Assembly (NCBI GenBank): GCA_036506155.1
Contig: DASXSF010000035.1
Span: 138,820-202,819 of the forward strand
Reading direction: 5' to 3'
DNA from: DASXRA01 sp036506155
GTDB lineage: Bacteria > Actinomycetota > Actinomycetes > Mycobacteriales > Jatrophihabitantaceae
DNA: 64,000 nucleotides
Below are positions 36,487 through 46,111 of the stretch, piece by piece. The first letter of the stretch is position 1. Each line of letters starts with the position of its first letter. Made by a program: the position numbers and the translations under genes. Under the pieces are notes generated by a model. That model searched no databases. It was given only the letters and a program-made list of their open reading frames with translations, and had not been told where the DNA came from.

Positions 36487-37359
36487 TCAATCGTGTCGTC
36501 CGCTCGGCATGGTCAGCACCTCGGTACCGTCGTCGGTGACCACCAGGGTGTGCTCCCACTGCGCGACCCACGAGCCGTCGGCGGTGAGCACCGTCCAGCC
36601 GTCGTCCCACATGAACCACTCGACGCCACCGAGGGTGAGCATCGGCTCGATGGTGAACGTCATGCCGGGCTCGAGCACCGTGGTCGCTCGCGGCTCGTCG
36701 TAGTGCAGGATCGTCGGCTTGGTGTGGAACGACTGCCCGACGCCGTGGCCCGTGTAGTCGCGCACGACACCGTAGCCGAAGCGCTTCGCGTACGACTCGA
36801 TCACTCGGCCGATCACGCTTACAGGTCGTCCCGGCCTTACCGCAGCGATGCCCCGGCGCAACGCCTCGTGGGTGCGCTCGCTCAGGTCGCGTACCTCCGG
36901 CGCGACGTCGCCGGAGTAGAACGTGCCGCACGTGTCACCGTGCACGCCACCTTTGAAGGCGGTGATGTCGATCTTGACGATGTCGCCGTCCGCGAGCGGA
37001 CGCGAGTCGGGGATGCCATGGCAGATCACCTCGTTGACGGAGGTGCACAGCGACTTCGGAAATCCCTTATACCCCAAGGTGGACGGGTAGGCACCGTGAT
37101 CCAGCAGGAATTCATGGCCGATCCGATCGAGTTCGTCGGTGGACACACCGGGCGTTACATGGCGGCCCACCTCGACCAGCGCGTCGGCCGCGATGCGACC
37201 GGCAATGCGCATCCTGGCGATCGTGTCGGCGTCTTTGACCATCGGGTCGTCGCGGTCGGCCGGACCCTTCGAGTCCACGTAGTGCGGTCGGGCGATCGAG
37301 GGCGGCACCGCCCGCTGCGGCGAGATCGTGCCGGGACGTAGCGAGATACCTGCGGTCAT
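36487..37359 (-). CDS. map: methionine aminopeptidase type I
   Basis: About 290 aa. Metal ligands are expected in DIVKIDITAFKGGVHGDTCGT, GHGVGQSFHTKP, FTIEPML and QWEHTLVV. An N-terminal extension of about 40 residues with a Pro-rich stretch (ISLRPGTISPQRAVPPSIARP) matches the actinobacterial MetAP1c subtype. It removes N-terminal methionine from new proteins. ATG 37359 chosen; a longer ORF to 37506 lacks similarity. Confidence 0.95.
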   Translation of the reverse strand: MTAGISLRPGTISPQRAVPPSIARPHYVDSKGPADRDDPMVKDADTIARMRIAGRIAADALVEVGRHVTPGVSTDELDRIGHEFLLDHGAYPSTLGYKGFPKSLCTSVNEVICHGIPDSRPLADGDIVKIDITAFKGGVHGDTCGTFYSGDVAPEVRDLSERTHEALRRGIAAVRPGRPVSVIGRVIESYAKRFGYGVVRDYTGHGVGQSFHTKPTILHYDEPRATTVLEPGMTFTIEPMLTLGGVEWFMWDDGWTVLTADGSWVAQWEHTLVVTDDGTEVLTMPSGRHD

Positions 37360-37422
37360 GAGCCCATTCTCCCGGACGCGTCTCGCATGCATAACGAGTG
37401 CACGACATGTCCGGGCGGTGGC

Positions 37423-37452
37423 TTCCGTACCTCTGTTGCCATCCGCTATGGT
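37423..37452 (+). promoter_or_regulatory. candidate promoter of the LANTG surface protein
   Basis: TTCCGT (37423-37428), 18 bp, TATGGT (37447-37452). The transcript would have a leader of about 75 nt ending in GGGGAG before GTG 37532. The same TTCCGY-N18-TANNNT layout precedes the arylsulfotransferase-like gene at 54309-54338. The rest of 37360-37531 shows nothing recognisable. Confidence 0.35.
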
Positions 37453-37531
37453 TCGCGTTCGATCCGGGTGAAGTCCGCGGCGTGGGCGGGGACGAGATCG
37501 GAACATTGCTCAGACTCAACGGGGAGCTCTC

Positions 37532-38338
37532 GTGCGCGCAATTCACCGTCGTCAATATCTGGCTGCCGTCGTAGTCGCAGGCGCCGCCGTTGCGGCGTTC
37601 GTCATGGTCGGTGGCAGCGGAGCCGGCGCGGCACCAGGAAATGGGAAGGCAACCGGAAACGGCAACGCGGTAGGGGCAGCGGCACACGATGCCCCGGCAA
37701 GTGGCAGCGTCGGTGGTGGCAAGTCCAGCGGTGACACCACCTCGCCGCAGCCGCCCTCGAAGGCGGATTTCAGCGGGCACGGTGCGAACGTGCACGGCCC
37801 GTACGACTCGACGCGCGACGGCTCGCCGTCGGGCAACGGAAACGGCAACGGCAACGCGATCGGCAAGCCGTGCGCGGGATGCGTCGGCAAGGCCGACAAC
37901 AAAAACCCGCACGGTCAGATGCCGAACGGCACGGACCCCAACGCCGGCTACGAGTGCGACCGCAACCACGGCATCGGGCGGACGAACCCCGCGCACACGG
38001 GGTGCACGGCGCCCACCACGCCACCACCACCCCCGTGCGAGACCGACTGCGGCGGCGGGGGTTGCGTGACCGACTGCGGCGGCGGCGGGGGTTGCGTGAC
38101 CGACTGCGGCGGCGAGCACGGGGGGAGCTCGTCCTCCACCAGCCCGGTGGCCCCGGCGGCCCCCGCCCGTGGTCCGGACACCCCGGCGAATGCCGCGCCG
38201 GCCGCGGACACATCGAGCCTCGCCAACACGGGTGCGATCAACGCCGGCCTGTTCGCGGGCATCGCCGGGGGTCTGGTGGTCCTCGGCGTTGCTGCGCTCA
38301 CCTTGAGCGGCTGGCTCACCAGGCGGCGCACGGAGTAA
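37532..38338 (+). CDS. sortase-anchored surface protein with Cys-Gly repeats (LANTG)
   Basis: A 268-aa exported protein: signal peptide (AAVVVAGAAVAAFVMV), a Gly/Asn-rich region, a central domain with paired Cys (GKPCAGCVGK), a Pro run, then three TDCGGGG-type repeats with Cys at regular spacing. The C-terminus is a cell-wall sorting signal: LANTG, a hydrophobic helix and RRRTE. LAxTG motifs are used by class E sortases. GTG 37532 follows GGGGAG by five bases. The Cys pattern could bind metal or crosslink. Function unknown. Confidence 0.78.
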   Translation: MRAIHRRQYLAAVVVAGAAVAAFVMVGGSGAGAAPGNGKATGNGNAVGAAAHDAPASGSVGGGKSSGDTTSPQPPSKADFSGHGANVHGPYDSTRDGSPSGNGNGNGNAIGKPCAGCVGKADNKNPHGQMPNGTDPNAGYECDRNHGIGRTNPAHTGCTAPTTPPPPPCETDCGGGGCVTDCGGGGGCVTDCGGEHGGSSSSTSPVAPAAPARGPDTPANAAPAADTSSLANTGAINAGLFAGIAGGLVVLGVAALTLSGWLTRRRTE

Positions 38339-38347
38339 CCCTCCGTT

Positions 38348-38394
38348 GTGATCTTGGGCTTGCGGTCGATATTCAGCCACAAGTCCAAGATCAC
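38348..38394. repeat. 47-bp dispersed palindromic repeat, copy 2
   Basis: Reverse-oriented copy of the element at 33-79, lying exactly between the convergent surface-protein and RNase J genes. One stem pair differs by a compensating change (G-C in copy 1, C-G here), and the 20-nt core is identical. This placement suits a bidirectional terminator or a REP-like element. Confidence 0.85.
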
Positions 38395-38413
38395 GCGGGG
38401 GGCGGGGGCGGGA

Positions 38414-40084
<1,671 letters not shown>

Positions 40085-40135
40085 ACGTCGAGGCTAGCTG
40101 GCCGCGCGGGCGGCCAGCCGCTACCGTGCCCCGTC

Positions 40136-40216
40136 ATGGGCGCCGAAGACGACAGCGAGCGAGCATCGCAGCGCCGTAGGCGCGAGCAGCGGAACCAGCA
40201 CGGAGTCGAGCGGTGA
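40136..40216 (+). CDS. possible 26-aa highly charged small protein
   Basis: MGAEDDSERASQRRR and onward, 26 residues rich in Arg, Glu and Gln. A TACCGT -10-like box ends eight bases before the ATG, and its stop overlaps the next gene by GTGA. These two signals favour a translated small ORF, but length alone gives no support and no homologue is known to me. Confidence 0.4.
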   Translation: MGAEDDSERASQRRRREQRNQHGVER

Positions 40217-40491
40217 GCGCCGCGTTCAGCACGGATCAGGCCAAGGCGGTGGGCATCTTCGCGCTCGCGGTGATCATCGTGGCCGGCGTGCTGCTCAGCT
40301 TCGTGTTCACCAAGCTCAGCAGCCGCCTCGTCCTCGCCATTATTATCGTCGGCCTCGGCATCTTCACCTGGACGCAGCGCGACGCGATCGACAGCGACGC
40401 CAAGAAGTGCGACGCGACGTTCTTCGGCGTCCACCTCACACCCAGCAACACGGACCTCAAGCGCCACTGCCAACAGATCGCGAATCGCTAG
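40213..40491 (+). CDS. small two-helix membrane protein, unknown
   Basis: A 92-aa protein with two hydrophobic helices (GIFALAVIIVAGVLLSFVF and LVLAIIIVGLGIFTW) and a C-terminal soluble part with two Cys (KKCDATFFG, KRHCQQIANR). GTG 40213 is coupled to the 26-aa ORF. Its 3' end overlaps the convergent DedA gene by four bases. No family is recognised. Confidence 0.6.
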   Translation: MSAAFSTDQAKAVGIFALAVIIVAGVLLSFVFTKLSSRLVLAIIIVGLGIFTWTQRDAIDSDAKKCDATFFGVHLTPSNTDLKRHCQQIANR

Positions 40492-41156
40492 GCGTCGACC
40501 TTGGTGTGGTGCCGGCCGGCGTTGCGGCGGTTGCGCAGCCAGTGGATTGTGACCGGCAGCAGCGAAATCACCACGATGCCGATGAGGATTGGATCGATCA
40601 GCGGCTCGACCTTGTCACGGACGAATGCGATGTGCCCCAACCAGTAACCGAGCAGGATCACGCCCACCGTCCACACCACACCGCCGATGATCGAGTAGAT
40701 CGTGTACATCCGCAGCCGCATCCTGCCGACGCCGGCCATCACAGTGGCCACGGTGCGGACGATCGGGACGAAGCGGGCCAGGATGATCGTCCACGACCCG
40801 AACCGCTCGAAGAAGGCATGCGAGCGCTCGACGTACTGGGGTTTGAACAGCGCCGATTCGGGACGGTCGAACACGTGGGGTCCGGCGCGGTAGCCGATCC
40901 AGTAGCCGGCCAGGTTGCCGGCCACGGCGGCAATCGGCACCGTCACGAGAAACACCCACAGCGGCGTGTGCAGCTTGCCGAGCGCCAGCAGCAGCCCCGC
41001 CGAGAACAGCAGCGTGTCACCTGGCAGGAAGAAGCCGAGCAGCAGGCCGCATTCGGCGAAGATGATGAGGAGAAGGCCGGCCAGCCCGAAGGAGTCGAGG
41101 AGATGGTTCGGGCTGATCGGGCTCGTCGCGATCAGGGTGCCGGCCAGCGACTGCAT
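40488..41156 (-). CDS. DedA-family membrane protein
   Basis: A 222-aa membrane protein. Family signatures are GLLLGFFLPGDTLLFSAGLL, GYWIGYRAGPHVF and ILARFVPIVRTVATVMAGVG. DedA proteins act as lipid carrier (undecaprenyl phosphate) or phospholipid translocases in several bacteria. In M. tuberculosis a DedA gene also lies close to fba. Confidence 0.9.
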   Translation of the reverse strand: MQSLAGTLIATSPISPNHLLDSFGLAGLLLIIFAECGLLLGFFLPGDTLLFSAGLLLALGKLHTPLWVFLVTVPIAAVAGNLAGYWIGYRAGPHVFDRPESALFKPQYVERSHAFFERFGSWTIILARFVPIVRTVATVMAGVGRMRLRMYTIYSIIGGVVWTVGVILLGYWLGHIAFVRDKVEPLIDPILIGIVVISLLPVTIHWLRNRRNAGRHHTKVDA

Positions 41157-41201
41157 GACGCCGCAGTCTACGGGGCGTGCCTCTCGGCAACCTGGGGCGT
41201 C

Positions 41202-42191
41202 TCAGCGAGCGTCCCACGCGGCGAGCAGCGTCGCCTCCTTGTCGGGGTCAAGACCGGGCGTCCGCTGGGCCGGCCGCCAGCCGCCGGGGACGCGTTGCTG
41301 CCACGCCCAGGTGTCGGCGACCGTGTCCCGCAGCGGCCGGCAGCGCAGCCCATCCGCGAAGGCGGCGGAGCTGTCGTGCAGGAACACGCTCGGCGCCGTC
41401 GACCAGAGTGGGATCTCCGTCCACTCCTCGACGCCCTGCTGTGCCAGCCACGAGGCGTCCACCCAGGCGAACCGGGCATCTGAGCCGGTGACGTCGCGGC
41501 AGACCGAGAACAGTTCGCCCCGCGCCACCGGCGCCCCGCCCAGTTCGAACGTGCCCGGCGCCTGCAGCAACGCGAACCGCGCGAGGTCACGCGCGTCGAT
41601 GAGCGAGACCTGATCGGATTGGTCGCCGGGACTGAGCACGCGCCCGCCGCGTCCCACCCGGGCGATCCACCACGGCAGCCTGCCCACCTGCGAGTCGTCC
41701 GGCCCCACGATGCAGCCGGCGCGCAGCACGGTCGAGCGCGCCGCGCCGAAGGCGCGGACGACGGCGAGCTCGCAGCCGGCCTTGAGCCAGCCGTACGCGG
41801 TCTCGGGATCCGGCGCATCGGTCCGCGTGGCGTCCGGGTCGCCGTCGTAGACGCCGGCGGTGTGGAAGTCGGGCAGTAACGGCCAGCCGGGGAAGACGTT
41901 GATCGTCGACACGAACACGTAGTGGCCGCACGACGGCGCGAGCAGCCGCGCCGCGAGCGTCACCTCTGCGGGGACGTAGCCGGCCGTGTCCACCACGAGG
42001 TCGAAGCGCCGGCCCGCCAGCTGCTCCAGGTCGGCGAGCACGGTCCGATCGCCGACGACCTGCTCGGCGCCCTCAGGCGTAGGCCCGGACTTGCCGCGGT
42101 TGAACACGGTCACGCGAGCGCCGGCTGCGAGCGCCTCGGCGACGACGGCAGGTCCCACGAACACCGATCCACCGAGCACGAGTACGTCCAT
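41202..42191 (-). CDS. NAD-dependent epimerase/reductase (extended SDR)
   Basis: A 329-aa extended SDR. The glycine motif is VLVLGGSVFVGPAVVAEALA; VVDTAGYVP and YVFVSTINVF follow. The usual YxxxK appears as AYGWLKAGCE. The substrate, probably a sugar nucleotide or isoflavone-reductase-type compound, is not predictable. It is divergent from fba. Confidence 0.82.
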   Translation of the reverse strand: MDVLVLGGSVFVGPAVVAEALAAGARVTVFNRGKSGPTPEGAEQVVGDRTVLADLEQLAGRRFDLVVDTAGYVPAEVTLAARLLAPSCGHYVFVSTINVFPGWPLLPDFHTAGVYDGDPDATRTDAPDPETAYGWLKAGCELAVVRAFGAARSTVLRAGCIVGPDDSQVGRLPWWIARVGRGGRVLSPGDQSDQVSLIDARDLARFALLQAPGTFELGGAPVARGELFSVCRDVTGSDARFAWVDASWLAQQGVEEWTEIPLWSTAPSVFLHDSSAAFADGLRCRPLRDTVADTWAWQQRVPGGWRPAQRTPGLDPDKEATLLAAWDAR

Positions 42192-42259
42192 GTCTGTCAG
42201 CCCACCAGATCGGGGCGGGGGCGTCGAGCGTGTTCGCTATGCGCTCATACACTGACCGC

Positions 42260-43285
42260 ATGCCGATCGCCACGCCTGAGATCTACGCCGACATGCTCGA
42301 CCGCGCGTCTGCGTCGGGCTTCGCCTATCCCGCCATCAACGTCACATCGTCGGAGACGCTGAACGCCGCGCTACGGGGCTTCGCCGACGCGGGCAGTGAC
42401 GGCATCGTGCAGGTATCGACGGGCGGTGCCGACTTCCTGTCCGGCACCCGCGTCAAGAACATGGTGACCGGTGCCGTCGCGCTCGCCGAGTTCGCGCACG
42501 TCGTCGCCGACAAATACCCGATCCACGTGGCGCTGCACACCGACCACTGCCCGAAGGACAAGCTCGACGGCTACGTCCGCCCGCTGCTCGCGATTTCCGC
42601 CGAGCGCGTCAAGAACGGCGAGAATCCCCTCTTCCAGTCGCATATGTGGGACGGCTCGGCGGTCCCGCTCGACGAGAACCTGCAGATCGCCGCGGAGCTG
42701 CTCGAGCAGGCCGCCGCCGCGAAGATCATCCTTGAGGTGGAGATCGGTGTCGTCGGCGGCGAGGAGGACGGCGTCGTCGGCGAGATGAACGAGAAGCTGT
42801 ACACGACGCCGGGCGACGCGCTGCGCACCGCCGAGGCGCTCGGCACCGGCGAGAAGGGCCGGTACCTGCTCGCCGCGACGTTCGGCAACGTGCACGGCGT
42901 CTACAAACCGGGCAACGTGAAGTTGCGCCCGGACATCTTGCGCGACATTCAGGAGGTCGTCGGCGAGAAGGTCGGCAAGCCGAAGCCGTTCCAGCTCGTG
43001 TTCCACGGCGGATCGGGGTCCCTGCTGGACGAGATCCGCGAGGCCGTCTCGTACGGGGTCGTGAAGATGAACGTCGACACCGACACCCAGTACGCGTTCA
43101 CCCGCGAGGTCGCAGGGCAGATGTTCACCAACTACGACGGCGTGCTGAAGGTCGACGGTGAGGTCGGCAACAAGAAGGCGTACGACCCGCGCTCGTACCT
43201 CAAGCTGGCCGAAACTGGCATGGCCGCCCGCGTCGTCAAGGCGTGCGAGGACCTGCTCTCCGCCGGCACATCGCCGTCGGTGTAG
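42260..43285 (+). CDS. fba: fructose-bisphosphate aldolase, class II
   Basis: A 341-aa zinc aldolase. Zinc ligands are expected in VALHTDHCPKDKLDG, EVEIGVVGGEEDGV, NVHGVYKPGN and LVFHGGSGSLLDEI. It cleaves fructose 1,6-bisphosphate in glycolysis. TACACT (42248-42253) ends six bases before ATG 42260, so the transcript is likely leaderless. Same neighbourhood (purA, DUF3151, DedA) as Rv0363c. Confidence 0.96.
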   Translation: MPIATPEIYADMLDRASASGFAYPAINVTSSETLNAALRGFADAGSDGIVQVSTGGADFLSGTRVKNMVTGAVALAEFAHVVADKYPIHVALHTDHCPKDKLDGYVRPLLAISAERVKNGENPLFQSHMWDGSAVPLDENLQIAAELLEQAAAAKIILEVEIGVVGGEEDGVVGEMNEKLYTTPGDALRTAEALGTGEKGRYLLAATFGNVHGVYKPGNVKLRPDILRDIQEVVGEKVGKPKPFQLVFHGGSGSLLDEIREAVSYGVVKMNVDTDTQYAFTREVAGQMFTNYDGVLKVDGEVGNKKAYDPRSYLKLAETGMAARVVKACEDLLSAGTSPSV

Positions 43286-43299
43286 AGCCGGCGCACCTC

Positions 43300-44742
43300 T
43301 TAGCCGGCCAGGATCGGCTCGGCGCCGGCCTCGAACAGCTCGCTGACCGAGTCGACGCGCCGCGCGCCGCGCAGTGCAAGGAACGCGGCCAGGCCGCCCG
43401 CGGCGACCAGCGCAGCAGCGACCAGCAACCCGGTGCGATAGCCGGTGAGGAACGCGTCGGTGGCGCTGTGGCCGGCGTGCAGGGCCGTGGTCTGCCGTGC
43501 GGTCAGGATGGCGCCGATGACCGTGATGCCGAGCAGCCCCGCGACCTCGCGGGAGGCGTTGAAGATGCCCGACGCCACGCCGGCTTCGCCGGCGGGCATG
43601 GACTCGAGCACCGTCGAGGTCAACGGCACGGTCAGCCCGCCGCCGACGCCGATGATCGCGAAGCTTGGCATGAGGGCGAGGAACGACGCGTCTTTGCCCA
43701 GCAGGCTGACCGACGCCATGCCGATCGCCATGAGCAGCATCGCCAGGCCGACGACGCGGTGCGCGCCAAGTTGCCGGGCCAGGCGCTCGGACGCCACCGC
43801 CCCGGCAGCCATGATCAGCGCCATGGGTACGAACGCCGAGCCCGCCTTCGTCGGTGAGAACCCGAGTACGCCTTGCAGGTACAGCGACGTGAAGAAGTAG
43901 ATGCCGAACAGGCCGAATCCCCACATCATCAGGGCGATCGACCCGCCCGCGAAGACCCGCTCGCGGAACAGCGAGACCGCAACCATCGGGTCCGCGCTGC
44001 GCGACTCAATCGCCACGAACGCCGCGCCGAGCAGAGCTGCGACGGCGAAGCTCGCGATGATGGCAGGGGACGTCCAGCCCAGGTCGTGGCCCTCGATCAG
44101 GGCGTAGGTCAGCGCGAACAGCGCGCCCGCCGAGGTGGCAAGGCCGGGCCGGTCGACCCGGCGCGGTCCCGCGTCCTCACGCGACTCACGGATCGCCCAC
44201 ACGGCCAGCGCGATCGTGGCGACGCCGACCGGGACGTTGATGTAGAAGATCCAGCTCCAGTGGACATGTTGGCTGATCAGTCCGCCGAGCAGCGGACCGA
44301 TGGCTAGCGCCAGCGCGCCGACGGCTGTCCAGATACCGACCGCGGCAGCGCGCTGGCGCTTGTCGGAGTACGTCGCCGAGATGATCGCGAGAGTCGGCGG
44401 CGTGACCAGCGCGGCGCCCAGCCCCTGGACGGCCCGGCTTGCGATCAGGACGCCGACGCTGCCGGCGAGGCCGGCGGTGAGCGACGCGACCGTGAAGATG
44501 CCGAGGCCCGTGAGGAAGATGCGGCGCCGGCCGAAGACGTCGGCGAGACGTCCGCCGGCGAGCAGCAGGCTGGCGAACACCAGGATGTAGCCGCTCACGA
44601 CCCACTCGAGCCCTGCTGTCGACAGGTGCAGATCCCGCTGGATGGCCGGTATCGCGACATTGACGATGTTGTTGTCCAGGTAGGTCATGAACGTGGCGAG
44701 CGATACCGCCAGCAACGTCCAGCGCGGTCGGGTCTCGGTCAT
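43300..44742 (-). CDS. MFS drug efflux transporter (DHA2/EmrB type)
   Basis: A 480-aa transporter with about 14 membrane helices. Motifs LDNNIVNVAIPAIQRDL, GRLADVFGRRRIF and FYINVPVGVATIAL are typical of the QacA/EmrB branch. ATG 44742 has AGGAGAG upstream. It is divergent from a TetR regulator across a 73-bp region with a 28-bp palindrome, so it is probably a drug-induced pump. The drug is unknown. Confidence 0.9.
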   Translation of the reverse strand: MTETRPRWTLLAVSLATFMTYLDNNIVNVAIPAIQRDLHLSTAGLEWVVSGYILVFASLLLAGGRLADVFGRRRIFLTGLGIFTVASLTAGLAGSVGVLIASRAVQGLGAALVTPPTLAIISATYSDKRQRAAAVGIWTAVGALALAIGPLLGGLISQHVHWSWIFYINVPVGVATIALAVWAIRESREDAGPRRVDRPGLATSAGALFALTYALIEGHDLGWTSPAIIASFAVAALLGAAFVAIESRSADPMVAVSLFRERVFAGGSIALMMWGFGLFGIYFFTSLYLQGVLGFSPTKAGSAFVPMALIMAAGAVASERLARQLGAHRVVGLAMLLMAIGMASVSLLGKDASFLALMPSFAIIGVGGGLTVPLTSTVLESMPAGEAGVASGIFNASREVAGLLGITVIGAILTARQTTALHAGHSATDAFLTGYRTGLLVAAALVAAGGLAAFLALRGARRVDSVSELFEAGAEPILAG

Positions 44743-44758
44743 CGGTCTGCGCTCTCTC

Positions 44759-44786
44759 CTATACGGCGTACATTTACGTTGTATAG
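44759..44786. promoter_or_regulatory. palindromic operator between MFS pump and TetR regulator
   Basis: A 28-bp imperfect palindrome, outer arms CTATAC and GTATAG, inner CGTA and TACG; 11 of 14 pairs match. A further GTATAG lies at 44801-44806. It overlaps the -35 region TTGTAT (44779-44784) of tetR. A perfect TTGACA on the minus strand (44813-44808) could serve the pump gene. Read as a TetR operator; binding is inferred. Confidence 0.6.
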
Positions 44787-44815
44787 CTAACCTGTACGGT
44801 GTATAGTTGTCAAGC

Positions 44816-45517
44816 GTGAAAACGAAATCGGCTACGGCCACCAAGGCAGAGCTCAGTCGTGACGCCGTGGTCGACCGGGCGCTGGCGCTCGCCGACGAGG
44901 AGGGCCTGGCGGCTGTCACGATCCGGCGGCTGGCGCAGGAGTTCGGTGTCACCCCGATGGCGCTCTATTGGCACGTCAGCAGCAAGGACGAGTTGTTCGA
45001 CGCCATGGGTGACCGGTTCTTCGCCGGCATGCGGGCCGACGACGTCGCGAGCACCGGCCCCTGGCCGGACCAGCTACGGCGGATGATCGCTGCGATCGTG
45101 GCAGTGCTGAGAGCACATCCGGCCGCAGCACACTTGGCTGCGGAACGCATCCTGCAATGCGAGCCGGGCCGTGACATCGCCGAGCGCGCCCTCGGACTGC
45201 TGCGCGACGCGGGCTTCCCCACATCGCAGGCCGCCGACATCGCCGGCCACGCACTGCAGACGGCGCTCATGCTGGTTGTGCAGCAGCCGGGCGAGCCGAC
45301 GGTGGCGGCAGCCGAGCGCGCAGAGATCATGGAGACGAAGCGGAAGGCGCTCGCGTCACTGCCACCGGAGCGCTACCCAAATCTGATCGCGTCGGCCGAC
45401 GCACTGACCAACTGCGACGACGAGGACGCCTACCTCATGGGAGGCATCGATCTGTTCGTCGCGGGCGTACAGGCGCTACAGCCGGCGCCGTCCGCGACGC
45501 ACCGGGCGGCCCGGTAG
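44816..45517 (+). CDS. TetR-family repressor
   Basis: About 233 aa. The N-terminal helix-turn-helix reads AVTIRRLAQEFGVTPMALYW followed by HVSSKDELFDAM, and a TetR C-terminal ligand domain follows. GTG 44816 is preferred: TATAGT (44802-44807) ends eight bases before it, giving a leaderless mRNA. TTG 44807 would add three residues. It likely represses itself and the divergent efflux pump. Confidence 0.88.
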   Translation: MKTKSATATKAELSRDAVVDRALALADEEGLAAVTIRRLAQEFGVTPMALYWHVSSKDELFDAMGDRFFAGMRADDVASTGPWPDQLRRMIAAIVAVLRAHPAAAHLAAERILQCEPGRDIAERALGLLRDAGFPTSQAADIAGHALQTALMLVVQQPGEPTVAAAERAEIMETKRKALASLPPERYPNLIASADALTNCDDEDAYLMGGIDLFVAGVQALQPAPSATHRAAR

Positions 45518-45547
45518 ACCGGGTCGCGCGTCGGCCACAATCACGAC

Positions 45548-45955
45548 ATGACCCACGGCAACCTGCTCGCCCCACCGACCAAGCTGCCGGACGACCCGGC
45601 ACTGGCCCGCCTCGACACCGGCGAGGATCCGGCAGCGGTGGCCGCCGCGTACCCGGCCTCGTCCGCGGCCTGGGCCGCCCTGGCCGAGAACGCGCTGGCC
45701 TCCGGCCGCACCATCGAGGCGTACGCGTTCGCGCGTACCGGATACCACCGCGGCCTGGACGCCTTGCGCCGCAACGGCTGGAAGGGCGCGGGCCGCGTGC
45801 CCTGGGATCACGTCCCGAATCGCGGCTTCCTTCGGGCCCTTTACGCGCTCGGGCAGGCAGCGGACGGCATCGGCGAACGGGACGAGGCAGACCGGTGCGC
45901 GCAGTTCCTCGATGACTGCGACCCAGCTGCCGCGGCCGCTCTGACCACGCGATAA
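45548..45955 (+). CDS. DUF3151 family protein
   Basis: A 135-aa helical protein with AAVAAAYPASSAAWAALAENAL and SGRTIEAYAFARTGYHRGLD, the actinobacterial DUF3151 pattern (as Rv0360c). TPR-like repeats are suggested by the helix spacing. Function unknown. A CACAAT box ends six bases before ATG 45548. Family membership is clear from sequence; role is not. Confidence 0.85.
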   Translation: MTHGNLLAPPTKLPDDPALARLDTGEDPAAVAAAYPASSAAWAALAENALASGRTIEAYAFARTGYHRGLDALRRNGWKGAGRVPWDHVPNRGFLRALYALGQAADGIGERDEADRCAQFLDDCDPAAAAALTTR

Positions 45956-45981
45956 GGGCTGGCGCGAACCCGGGGTCTCTG

Positions 45982-46002
45982 CGAAATCGCGCAGCGATTT
46001 CG
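45982..46002. terminator. hairpin between convergent DUF3151 and TrpB2 genes
   Basis: CGAAATCGC-GCA-GCGATTTCG, a perfect 9-bp stem with 3-nt loop, 26 bp after the DUF3151 stop and about 110 bp beyond the TrpB2 stop. No T tract. It may end both transcripts. The rest of 45956-46111 has no recognisable feature. Confidence 0.4.
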
Positions 46003-46111
46003 TGCGGTGGCAAGTGCCCCTTGGCCGCGGCGCGTCCCGCGTCCATCGGCGCGGAGCGGATCGCAAGTGCGCCGCTTGGCGCGGCGGCCGAGCTCCACGT
46101 CGCAGGTGGTT

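Noticed and set aside
38041..38125. Possible CRISPR or tandem repeat array
   Set aside because: The repeats are in frame and encode the TDCGGGG units; no spacer structure.
37112..38380. 422-aa minus-strand ORF over map and the LANTG gene
   Set aside because: No family features; covers the 47-bp repeat and two better supported genes.
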